64,000 nt of DNA from Plasmopara viticola. Lineage: Eukaryota; Oomycota; Peronosporomycetes; Peronosporales; Peronosporaceae. Location: contig MBPM02000002.1 of the NCBI GenBank assembly GCA_001695595.3, positions 1,054,001 through 1,118,000 on the forward strand, given 5' to 3'. Position numbers and translations under genes: made by a program. Within the stretch, counting starts at the first letter, position 1, and each line of letters starts with the position of its first letter. The notes beneath the pieces are model-generated. The model saw nothing but the letters and a program-made list of their open reading frames with translations, was not told the DNA's origin and made no database searches. Positions 33,335-42,923 of the stretch are shown piece by piece.

Positions 33335-34794
33335 TCAGGTTGACTTGAAGTGGGTGAGTCGATATAATAGCACACGTCCCCGGGCGTTCCCGACCGCAAA
33401 GTAACCACTATTTGGACTAAAATCCATGGCCGACACGTAATGCAGCGGCGTGTGGGCCGTTGGCCAGTTGCCGAAGACAGTAAGTGATGGCATATGCACC
33501 ATCTTGAGCGAATCCTTGGCGTCTGTAGAGACCATAGCCAGAATCTCTGAGGTTGCATTAAACTTGAGATGGTCGACCTGTGTTGTAAGATGCATCAACG
33601 CTTTTCGCGGCTTTGGCTTGGCTGTCAAACCAGCATTGTCGTATATGTTGACAACCCCGCTCTTGGATCCAGCGGCATAGTATTTTCCACTACTGGCCAG
33701 AGCGTGATTGCCGAGACTTCCTTCATCGTCATGTACAAAGACACACCGTCGGGTACGCATGTCCCACTTGTAGATTTGTCCGTCGGATCCGGTGCTGAGT
33801 AAAAAGCGGTCCTTTTCGCAAAACACCGCAGAGGTGACAGTGCCATTCATCTTCAGCGTACCGATTGACTCGTACGACTTGGCCGATACTATATCCAAGT
33901 ACCCGTTGCTTCCGAGGAACACAATCGAGTCGCCATCATCAGAGACAACAAATTTGCTACGCTTCCTCTCCTTACGACCATACAGTCCTGGAATCTTGGT
34001 AATCTTTCCAGCTTGAATGTCATACGAGAAAAAGTATTGGCGAGGTCCTGTCAACACTGCACGATCTCCACCAAGCGTAAACTTTGCGTCCAGCAGGGGT
34101 AGCTCCTCGACAAAAACATTTTCAATGTTTGCATTGGTGCTTCCGTCCACTTGAAACAAATGCAGCGTCTTGTCAAGACCCGCGGTGAGCATAATCTGTC
34201 CATTTGGATGAAAGTGCACGGATTGAATCACGGCATCGGACGGCGCGTGCTGATTTGCGTCCTTCATACGAGCAACTTCTAGCGAGCCCTGGGGCAGCAG
34301 CTCACCCGATTCCTCCAGCATCTTGCCCGTGCTTCGAAGTAGCTCGGCTTCCTCTTCATCATCACTGTCATCGGTGTCACCGGGGCGATCACCAAGAAAC
34401 TTCGTGGGGTCGGCCCATGATACGGCACCGTGCGCTGCTTGATAGCTACAATGCAAGCGATAACTGGTTGGTTATATCAATAAGTAAGAAAGTACTCGAG
34501 CCAATGAGTGACGTACAATGTCTTGAGACGACGATTAAGCTCTTTTCCACTAACCACCGTGTCCTCCTCAGTCATGCGAAGTTTGCGTAGCTGCGACTGC
34601 TTCTCCAGATTGACCTCTACGTCGTCATCGTCATCGTCCACCCATGCAGCCTTAAGCTTCAGTAAAGTATTGCTCTTTTCGCTGTTAGTTTGCACCAAGT
34701 GTTTGCGCATCTTCTTTTTCAGCTGTGGCTTTATCTGGAAAAGATCCTCCGCCAGCACCTTCTCCGCCGCGGAGACGGGGGCACGCTTGCCCAT
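33335..34794 (-). CDS. UTP18: U3 snoRNP/SSU processome protein UTP18 (WD40)
   Basis: Two exons (34794-34517 and 34445-33335) join in phase 2 over a 71-nt intron (donor gtacgt, acceptor tgtag), giving 462 residues. UTP18 is a WD40 subunit of the UtpB complex in the nucleolus and is needed for 18S rRNA maturation. The N-terminus has the acidic W-V-D-D-D-D-D-D-V and L-R-K-L-R-M-T-E-E-D patterns typical of the family, then F-Y-Q-A-A-H-G-A-V-S-W-A. The propeller includes H-F-H-P-N-G-Q-I-M-L-T-A-G, F-L-L-S-T-G-S-D-G-Q-I-Y-K-W-D-M-R-T and M-D-F-S-P-N-S-G-Y-F-A-V-G-N. It shares a 278-bp divergent region with the DUF3605 gene. Confidence 0.88.
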
Positions 34795-35072
34795 GATGTA
34801 CAACGCTTTGTATGGTGGGAAGCACGCTGTACCTGTTTTTAGGAACCGTTTCTACTAAGTACGCCTGAAGGGGGTAACGAGGAGAGGCGACAACTCGATT
34901 TTACAGAAAGAAAAGGTACGAATTGCCCGTCCGAATTTTTAACCAGTCTGGCGAGGTTTATCTCCTTCTCAGTATTGAAAACGGACGGCGAAGCATACAC
35001 CTCCCTCGGAAGCGTCTCCCTGCCGCCACGAGAAATTCAAGCTACTGACTTCAGACAGGTTCTTGTGCTTTC
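34795..35072. promoter_or_regulatory. Candidate bidirectional promoter (UTP18 / DUF3605 gene)
   Basis: 278 bp separate the ATG of UTP18 (-) from the ATG of the DUF3605 gene (+). The sequence is not coding in any convincing frame, so both 5' UTRs and promoters must lie here. I could not identify a specific core element. Confidence 0.5.
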
Positions 35073-36134
35073 ATGCTGGAGGGAGATCTAAACCAAGATA
35101 GAACTAAGTGTCGAGTAGTCAGTATGGAAGGCTCCTATCAGTCTAAAAAGCGCGTGCTATCACCCCGCGTGGTTTGCAACTCTCCGTCCTCTATCTCTGA
35201 TGTAGATTTAAGCCGCAAATTGATTGACAACATGATGCCCGCCAGTGACAAGGTGCGTACTTTTGGTACTTAGGTTGACATTTGTATGCTTATGTAACAG
35301 TGATTTGATTGTTACCATCAGGCTGCTCATACGGACGCTAAATCAGGTGATAAGTTTGAGTCTCAGGACGGTATGCCTGCCCTGCGCTCAACATCAGATA
35401 CCTTTGATGTTAATAAGGCTTTTACGCATCCTGTGAGCAGCTCGCAGTCGCTGAAACGTAAAGTCGATCAAGAGAGTACGGATGAGAAAGACCAAGTTTT
35501 AAAGAAGGTCAAGATTGAGACGCACCAACTCACGCCTGCTGAAGCAGATAGCGACTATTTACCGACTGACATCGAAGAAGACGAAGACGAGGGGCTGCTT
35601 GATCATCCTGAAGCTTCTTTAGTTCGTGATGGTTTTATTGATGGCTGTTCTACTGGATATGTTGCAATGGACTCAGCTGCTAATTTTGAATGTAGTAGCG
35701 AGTCACCACGCTGTCGCAGCCGCCGTACGCTCTACATCGAGTACTGGAGCCGGACAGACGAGTGTAAGGAGCGGAAGTGGGACCACCTTGATGAGATTGC
35801 TGATAATTACGGGTCTGCCGAGGAACATATCTTTTCTACGACGTTAAAGGGTAGGACTGCGTTCCTAGAACCCAATATGTTTCCCTATGACACTCCTGCA
35901 GGCATCGAGCATTGGACGTTGTGGCATGTGAAGGATTTGAATCACGAACAGGTAAAGCAGTACGTGGAGAGCTGGATCGATGCCAATGCGCCCCACGTGA
36001 AGCAGTGGAATTACGATGACAATCCCGAAAGGTCCATCGATATTTTTCACGTGCACGTGTACTTTCAGGTCGCAAGTGGTCGCACAGTGTTAGAAGCACG
36101 CAAGGTGGAGGATCTGGCACACGAATTAGACTGA
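35073..36134 (+). CDS. DUF3605-family protein (function unknown)
   Basis: Two exons (35073-35252 and 35322-36134) join in phase 0 over a 69-nt intron (donor gtgcgt, acceptor tcag), giving 330 residues. The first 130 residues are Ser- and charge-rich, with a possible nuclear localisation stretch (L-K-R-K-V near 108) and an acidic run (I-E-E-D-E-D-E). The conserved C-terminal domain has L-E-P-N-M-F-P-Y-D-T-P and G-I-E-H-W-T-L-W, a signature I associate with fungal/oomycete DUF3605 proteins, where an N-x-F-P-Y-x-x-P block precedes I-E-H-W-x-L-W. It closes with F-H-V-H-V-Y-F-Q. No enzyme activity can be assigned. The conserved His/Trp cluster could be an active site. Confidence 0.65.
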
Positions 36135-36629
36135 CTTGCTCCGTTCTCATGTGCTGCAGAGTTTAGGCTCCCTCTATTGGTGATGCGGTGCTTCTACGTC
36201 AACTTAAAGTCATTATTTATGCAGGTGAGGACACTTGATGACTTGATGATGTCGAGTTGAGTGACAGACCACACTATCTGGAAGCGTTAGCCAATGAATA
36301 TAAAAGGTGTTATTCTTAATTTATGTAAAATCGTGTGTTGCTTACGGTCGTGTTTTATAAGGGACCTTAATGTTTTTAGTAGGAATATATTAAAATGCTT
36401 TGAAAAGAAAGGAATTCCAACGTCGCTCCTTTTCTTGTCAAAAATTACTCTTCGAAAGATAGTAAAAGGGACATAAGTATTATGTTGCGGTCAAGAAATG
36501 TCGTACCATGCCTTGCAAGTACTACGTATTACCTCAATGGAAATCCAGCTAGCACGTAGTAATTACGTCCTTAATATTTCTGCATCTTGGCAGCACCTAA
36601 AAATTATTTAATATATCCTTCTCGCGGAT
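36135..36629. other. Intergenic region before the TKL kinase gene
   Basis: AT-rich, with no recognisable coding content. It presumably contains the DUF3605 gene's 3' UTR and the kinase promoter. Nothing specific is identified. Confidence 0.4.
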
Positions 36630-39600
36630 ATGCCAGCTAATCGGGACAACGCGTTTGCCATCGTGCGCTATCTCAGATTCCATGTGGCATCACTTGCCTT
36701 CGCATGTGTATTGTTAATCATCATGACCATTTCTGGGCCAATCCTTCTTCTCAGTTGCTTGCTCGTCAAGCCTTTACAATACGCTGAAAAACTCACAGAG
36801 GTCCTTTGGAGGCTGGAGGTGGCAATTTCTGCTCTCGTCGCCAGAGAAGATGAGCTTGTACACTTGTCAAGGCAGTGCAGATCAAGTTTAAGAGACAAGC
36901 AAGACGTTTTGAAGCAAAGGAACCTAGTTGATCAAGAACATGCGCGTTTAGCGATCCTGCCTTCGCTCGTGTATTTTTTGGTGCTCAAATGGCTTTTAAC
37001 GCTATTTTTCAGTGCCGTGCCATTACTTCTGTGGGCTATATGTCTGGCGCATTGTTTGCCAACGTATACAAGGCTATCGGCTCTAAGATTAAAGTGGTTG
37101 GAGTCCTGGAACACTCAAGGGCTCACACAAGTGGCGTGCGTCTTCTTGGCGTTTCAAGTGAGTATACGATCAGCTCGAGGACTGCTATATGCATCAAGGA
37201 AAGGGATGCAAATGATTCTACTTATTAATAACAAGCTGGGGACGGAAGAGCAAGTACCAATTAAAAAGACAGATCGTGAGCGAAAACAACTTGATCCTGC
37301 TGGATTCTGTAATGAGAAGAAACGACATGATGATCTTGATCAAGCACCTTCATCTTTTTTAAAAGGAGACCCATTCGCAATTGATGAGCATGACCGATGG
37401 TTTCAAGACCGATTGCATTCGCAACTAAAATGTAACACTTCTCTAAAATATCGATGGAATGCAAGTCAAGACGAATTGCGTCGGTGTAAAAGCTTGAATG
37501 ATGTGCTTGCAACCACTCTTTCCATGAATCCGACTCTTTCGGACGCTGAAGATGATTTTACTGAAAAGGAAGCAGCGCATCAAAGTGTGTGCAAAGCGTC
37601 GAGCTTCTCGTTGTCCACACGACCGCCTTGGGTTCGATACTCACGTCAAAGAAGTTGTGATGCGCTTGAGAACCGAGCGATTCGTGACGAGGATTGCGGT
37701 TTTTTATTGCGCAAATGCTGGTCTGAGCCTAGATTGCATTCAGATCCGAAGGAAAGAAAGTATACATTTGACTCGAATGAAGTCAGCAGCGTGGGCGAGT
37801 TTATCACAAATCAACGATTTGCTTTCAAGAAACCTTGCAAAGCTGGTGGGATGGAAGACGAATTCATGATTCAAGATCGACCCCACAACTTACACCGTCT
37901 ACTTCCGCGAAAATCTAAGCGCATAGACAGTATCTTACATGATGATATACATCACGGTGTTGGAATTGACTTGGGAGTGAAAAAATGCAAGATACGCGAC
38001 CATAGGAAGATGCAGAAGTATGCCCAAAAACTAATAGTAGCACGAAGACGAATCGATAAACAAAATGTTAGACGCATGGAGGTGTATATTGAGGCAAAGG
38101 AACGGGATCGAGACGCAAGAAATACTGAGCATGCAGCGGATGAAAGTCACGACGCATCGAAGAGCAAGCGTGATCCTATTCACCGACGACTGCAGTCCAT
38201 AGGGCATCTAAAAGCCAGTACCCCTCGCCACACAGCGCAAGCAACACAATCACAGTCATCGACCTCCTCTGCTGGTATTCGACAGTATTTCCTCGCACAC
38301 ATGATTGGCGGAATGCAGAAGCGCGCGCTTTCTTCTCGCAGTCAAAGCCGACCAAGTCCGATATCAGACCATGATTTGAGCCTTTTGAGCAACATCTATT
38401 TACAATCCGACAAGTTAATGTCTGATGAGCGTGTGGAGAAACAACGGTCAATAAGTATCGAGCCAACTTTTCGGGCTGCTTCATCGCATGATAGTAGCGA
38501 CTTTCACGTCCACGATCAAGTTAAGGACATTGCTGGAGATGACGACGTGACTGAATTGCGAGAATATGTGCCGTTGAGTAGCTCCCCCGAATACACCAAT
38601 GCTTTGGATCCGAGCGTGGTGGACGGGAGATCGTCAAAGCACCCAGACTATGATACTTTTTCGCCAATGAGTTCACCCAAAAGTAGCGCTGGCTCGCTCA
38701 AAGTAAGCCGGGAATACGACTTGCTATCACCAACCCATAGCAACTATGATGCTGACTTTTCCACGGACAAGTTTCAGCAAGTGTACCGTTCCATTCATAT
38801 GGCTGCTAAACCAGACATTCATCGTAACGGATCACCGGTAGCAGCGGAGGCAAGTGGCTATGATGTGGAACCAGAGCTTACGGGACAACCTGGTCGACGG
38901 GATCGCGTGAACTTTAGTGCATTTGCTCCACCCAGTGTGTGCCCGTCGCCTACACCATTCCAATTCACAGTCTGGGCATTTCTCTTGAGTCAACGCTTTG
39001 AAATGCAAGAGCTCGCACAGTCGGATCACCCTGCCTCTCGCAAGCTCTCGCTCGAATCCAAACTCAATGTTCGTCGGGGTGCTTTGGTACACGTGACACT
39101 CGAAGTGCCGACTGGGTTCGAAGTGCACAATGGTGCGACGCAAGGTTTTGCTTGGACAGGAACTATCTCTAGCGTGGACTTTGACGTGGTATGTACGGAA
39201 GAAGCGGCATTCGGACGTGTATTGTTCAAAGCCCGAATCACTGTCGGGTCCTCTGTAGCTGTGCTCAACTCCTTTGTCTTAGTGGGCTCGCGAATAATCG
39301 ATCCAAGTGAACTAGAGGCAAATGTTTGTGAAGGTTGGATGGATGTGGTGGAACAGACGTATCGTGAAATCCCATTTCAATCGCTTGAGATCAAGGAACT
39401 TGTCGGGAAAGGGTATTTCGGCGACGCGTATCGCGCAGTCCTCGATGGTGAAGAGGTGGTGGTCAAAACTATTCGAGCGAGCGAGTTTGGTGACACCACG
39501 TCGCAGATTGTTCGCGAATTTCAACACGAAGCCGCCATGCTCAATATGTTTGGCCACCACCCGTGCATTGTGCCATTTGTAGGGGCATCTACCGACACGA

Positions 39601-40301
39601 CCTATCCATTGGCGCTAGTGACCCAGTATTTTCCGTACGGCAATCTCGAAACCAATTTGCGGACGGGTCCATCCCTGTCAATCGATGAACGCACTGGCAT
39701 GCTGAAAGACGCTGCTGCTGGCTTGCTGAATATCCACGAAGGTGGTTTTATCCATCGTGACTTGGCTGCACGCAATTGTCTCGTAGACCAAGGCAACCAC
39801 GTTCGCATTTGTGACTTTGGTCTCTGTCGCCGCGTGCGGTCGAAAACCGCTGGCATGCTCATGAAAAATGCCGTCGGACCTGTCAAGTACATGGCGCCAG
39901 AGTCATTGCAACCGCCTTATGCGTTCTCGTACGATTCCGATGTCTATATGTTTGGTGTCTTGATGTGGGAGACCTTTACGAGCTCGCGACCGTTTGCCTC
40001 CTTGACGCCAGTTGAAGCGATGATGCACGTATTACGCGGTGAACGCCTTGCGATTCCAAACGACGTTCCAACACCATTGCAGACGTTGATGCAAAAGTGT
40101 TTTCACGACTCACCCGCGCAACGTCCGTCCATGCAGCAAGTGCTCACTGCGCTAGATGACTCTTTGGTCTCGAGTACACGGGCCTCGGCAGTACTCACAA
40201 CGAGTCATGCTATCGCTACAGCCACTGCTGCAGCTTCTACAGCGATGACCACGTCGACTAGGAACGTGCGCAAAGAGCACGATCGATCCATTTGGGTGTG
40301 A
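36630..40301 (+). CDS. TKL-type protein kinase with N-terminal membrane segments and a bacterial-like beta domain
   Basis: A single exon of 1,223 residues. Two long hydrophobic stretches lie at about 15-46 and 107-143, so the protein is probably membrane-anchored. From 150 to 750 it is polar, Ser/Arg-rich and likely disordered. Residues about 759-890 form a compact region starting V-N-F-S-A-F-A-P-P-S-V, then R-R-G-A-L-V-H-V-T-L-E-V-P and F-A-W-T-G-T-I-S-S-V-D-F. The kinase domain spans about 915-1175: glycine loop G-K-G-Y-F-G (near 926), Lys in V-V-V-K near 945, H-R-D-L-A-A-R-N at 1042-1049, D-F-G at 1062-1064, A-P-E near 1089 and a late P-S-M-Q. All catalytic residues are present, so it should be active. 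The H-R-D-L-A-A-R-N loop is tyrosine-kinase-like, but the family resemblance is TKL. Specificity cannot be predicted. Confidence 0.82.
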   Translation: MPANRDNAFAIVRYLRFHVASLAFACVLLIIMTISGPILLLSCLLVKPLQYAEKLTEVLWRLEVAISALVAREDELVHLSRQCRSSLRDKQDVLKQRNLVDQEHARLAILPSLVYFLVLKWLLTLFFSAVPLLLWAICLAHCLPTYTRLSALRLKWLESWNTQGLTQVACVFLAFQVSIRSARGLLYASRKGMQMILLINNKLGTEEQVPIKKTDRERKQLDPAGFCNEKKRHDDLDQAPSSFLKGDPFAIDEHDRWFQDRLHSQLKCNTSLKYRWNASQDELRRCKSLNDVLATTLSMNPTLSDAEDDFTEKEAAHQSVCKASSFSLSTRPPWVRYSRQRSCDALENRAIRDEDCGFLLRKCWSEPRLHSDPKERKYTFDSNEVSSVGEFITNQRFAFKKPCKAGGMEDEFMIQDRPHNLHRLLPRKSKRIDSILHDDIHHGVGIDLGVKKCKIRDHRKMQKYAQKLIVARRRIDKQNVRRMEVYIEAKERDRDARNTEHAADESHDASKSKRDPIHRRLQSIGHLKASTPRHTAQATQSQSSTSSAGIRQYFLAHMIGGMQKRALSSRSQSRPSPISDHDLSLLSNIYLQSDKLMSDERVEKQRSISIEPTFRAASSHDSSDFHVHDQVKDIAGDDDVTELREYVPLSSSPEYTNALDPSVVDGRSSKHPDYDTFSPMSSPKSSAGSLKVSREYDLLSPTHSNYDADFSTDKFQQVYRSIHMAAKPDIHRNGSPVAAEASGYDVEPELTGQPGRRDRVNFSAFAPPSVCPSPTPFQFTVWAFLLSQRFEMQELAQSDHPASRKLSLESKLNVRRGALVHVTLEVPTGFEVHNGATQGFAWTGTISSVDFDVVCTEEAAFGRVLFKARITVGSSVAVLNSFVLVGSRIIDPSELEANVCEGWMDVVEQTYREIPFQSLEIKELVGKGYFGDAYRAVLDGEEVVVKTIRASEFGDTTSQIVREFQHEAAMLNMFGHHPCIVPFVGASTDTTYPLALVTQYFPYGNLETNLRTGPSLSIDERTGMLKDAAAGLLNIHEGGFIHRDLAARNCLVDQGNHVRICDFGLCRRVRSKTAGMLMKNAVGPVKYMAPESLQPPYAFSYDSDVYMFGVLMWETFTSSRPFASLTPVEAMMHVLRGERLAIPNDVPTPLQTLMQKCFHDSPAQRPSMQQVLTALDDSLVSSTRASAVLTTSHAIATATAAASTAMTTSTRNVRKEHDRSIWV

Positions 40302-41056
40302 CGCGATAGTGATTTAATGTTTATTAGTATTATCGCAGTTTTTGGCGTGTGGGGTGTTTTACGTACAAAGTCACAATCTTATGGACTTAATGAGGTGCAT
40401 CTAAGCAAACAGTTTCCTCTACCAGACTTAAAAGTTGGTGCCTTGGCGTCGTCTGTTATTATCGTGACGACAGTGTGCAGCTGTTGCTCATGCGAGATCC
40501 TTCGGGTACGCACCGAGCTTTCTTGTACAAAGACGAGCAAATGGTCGTCATTCGCCCGCTGCGACCTATCATGGCTAGCCATGTCCTTATTGGGCCACGC
40601 ACGCACAGTCGGAACGCGAATTGGCTGACTGCTAGCCATTGCGAGCTTCCCGTGCGTATGCATTGTGCGGCCAAGGCTGTCATGATTAAAATCACAGAGA
40701 GTCAAGCATGTCACGAGCGGAAGGGCGTTAAAACTAGAAGGTCTAGACGAAGTGTACAAGATTTCCACACGCTAGTGCCGCCTAGCAACAGCAGTGACCA
40801 TGTCCAAATGCATGTGTTCGACGACAACTTGCGCAGTCTTGGCTACTACGGTCGCATCTAGTATGGCACTAAGTCCTCGTATGTTCGATCGTACGATCAG
40901 GTCATAGCTTGACGAACGCACGAGGCTGATGCTGATCAACACGCCGAACGTGCTAAACGCGATAGCCCTTTGCTTAAAGCGTACCGAATAGCGTAGCAAG
41001 AGTCGATAGGGATCAATCTCCACATATATACAATTGTCACTCAAAAGTCTAGTCAA
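40302..41056. other. Convergent region with an unidentified open segment
   Basis: It lies between the kinase stop (+) and the transporter stop (-). On the + strand a frame from about 40393 to 40861 is open for 156 codons (with L-L-L-M-R-D-P-S-G-T and V-V-I-R-P-L-R-P). On the - strand 40379-40768 is open for about 129 codons. Neither resembles a family I know, and the segment has somewhat higher GC than ordinary spacers. It may be 3' UTR, a short unknown gene or a remnant. Confidence 0.3.
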
Positions 41057-42838
41057 CTAGTTGCTGCTGCCGTATTCAAGCCGTACGTGCGCAGACGCAT
41101 TGCGGCGAGGGGTGGCTGGCTGCCATCCACACAAAATGGCTTCAATGTCCTGGAGACTGCGACGGCTCGTCTCAGGAATGTACCACGACGACAAGACCGC
41201 GCCGCAAACGTTACACATCATGACGATGGTGACGCAGAAACCCGCCACATCAACTGGTGTTGGCAGTACCGCGCGTAGCGCCGGGAGAGTGTATGCGAGT
41301 CCAATACGAACAATTGCCTCCCAAATAACAACCAGACTTACGGCACCCATGCGCTGCTTGACGGCAAAGAGCTCGCTCAGTATAATCACGGGCACAGCGC
41401 CCAGACCAAGCTGATGCCCGGCATGTATGAGCAGCAAAGCCGCCCAGCCAGAATCGCTCAGCGCGACGCGGCCGTCTTCTCCCGGATGCACATTCCGGTA
41501 CAAGGCAATTAAGAAGAAAGCACAGGCGAGGGCCACCGAGTAGCAGCCACACTGGAGAGCTGCAGGCCGTCCTTTGGCATCGACAAAGTAACAGCAAGCT
41601 ACAACACCCATGGCGGCAGCTACTGCAATCGCCATCGTCGCGGCAATCAGCTCTTCTTCGCTGCCATCAACGGCTACTCCAACAATTGTCACGACAAAGG
41701 AAACGTTCGTGAGCGTTCCTCCAAATTCTCGACTGCGAGCGTGAGCTAGCGTGGACGAAATTGCTGGTTCTAGCAGGAATGCACTCACTGCTCGTAACGT
41801 AAAGAGCGCAGCGCACAGGAGCAGGGGACGAAAGAACGCGCCGTGGTGACGACGCTCCGTGGCTGCTTGGATCTTGGCGTGGATAATCGCATTCGTCTCA
41901 GTCTCCGCAACGCGTTCGTTCCGGTTGAACAATTTATACAGCACTTTATAAGCCGCTTCCCGGTCGTCGTGGCGCGCAATGAGCCACGTAGGGGAGTCGG
42001 GCAGCTTTTGTGCACAAAGTAGCAGCAACAAGGCAGGCGCAATGCCAGAGAATGCCAAGGCTTTCCATTCCGTGAAATTAAAGCCAAGGTATTGTCGACT
42101 CAAGTACATGAAAGTCGCTCCAAGTGTCAGGTAGCAGATCCCGCCAAGTGCTGACACGAGCATCTGGGCACATATCACTTGTCCACGGTTGTGCACAGCG
42201 CTCACTTCAGCCAAGTATACGGGTACGATCACGTATATGATGCCAGCAGCGGCACCGAGTAAATATCGTCCAAGTAGCACTGTAAGCTCGCCATACGCAA
42301 TGCCGATTAGCACCCAGCCCACAAGGAGCGGGATGGCTGCGAGCTCTAACGTACCCGCGCGTCCTATGCGATCCCCACAGCAGCCACCAAGTGCAGCTCC
42401 AAAGATGGTGCCAAGATACAAACACGAGCGTAGAAAGAAGTTGGCGTGCTCGTGTCTGGCTCGGAAGACGTCCACTTGCATGTTGTAAAGCCGTCGAGGA
42501 GCAATGGGAAAGAGCGTTAGCCAGGTGCACGCCACGCCTGCAACACCCATGGCCACAACGTGGAGCCGAAAAAATGAGTTTCGCTGGTGTGCCAACCGCT
42601 TTTGGCGATACTCGGGTCTGTGCAATCAGATCCTCATTAGTGGCGGTCAGACACGAACCACGCGAGAATCGACGGACCGTGAGTTGAGAGGCGTACTCTC
42701 GTCGCTCGGTGAGCTATTCGACACGTCAAGAGACTCGAGAGGAGCCGATATGTACTGGTGCGGCACAAACGCAAAGTCGCTGCGTGGGGGATCGCGCAAG
42801 CACTCTACCAGGTAATGCCAACTACGACGGGCGACCAT
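41057..42838 (-). CDS. Major facilitator superfamily transporter (sugar-porter-like)
   Basis: Best model: two exons (42838-42659 and 42610-41057) over a 48-nt intron, giving 577 residues. An alternative phase-2 splice a few bases away is also possible. The first exon is polar and acidic/Ser-rich, a cytosolic N-terminus. The long exon holds about 12 hydrophobic segments. The first half has G-D-R-I-G-R (the loop 2-3 G-x-x-x-D/R-x-G-R signature), G-R-Y-L-L-G-A-A-A-G and P-V-Y-L-A-E-V-S. The second half has A-E-V-like spacing and ends P-E-T-S-R-R-S-L, the family's P-E-T-K-G-like signature before the last tail. These place it among MFS sugar/inositol/phosphate porters. The substrate is unknown. 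It lies 85 bp downstream of the stop of the PPR-nuclease gene on the same strand. Confidence 0.78.
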
Positions 42839-42923
42839 CGCACGCAATGTATGGACGAAACTATAGGAGATACGGCTTTTGAAAGCCACTCTATCAATCT
42901 ATGACCCTCTTTTTTATTTTTTT

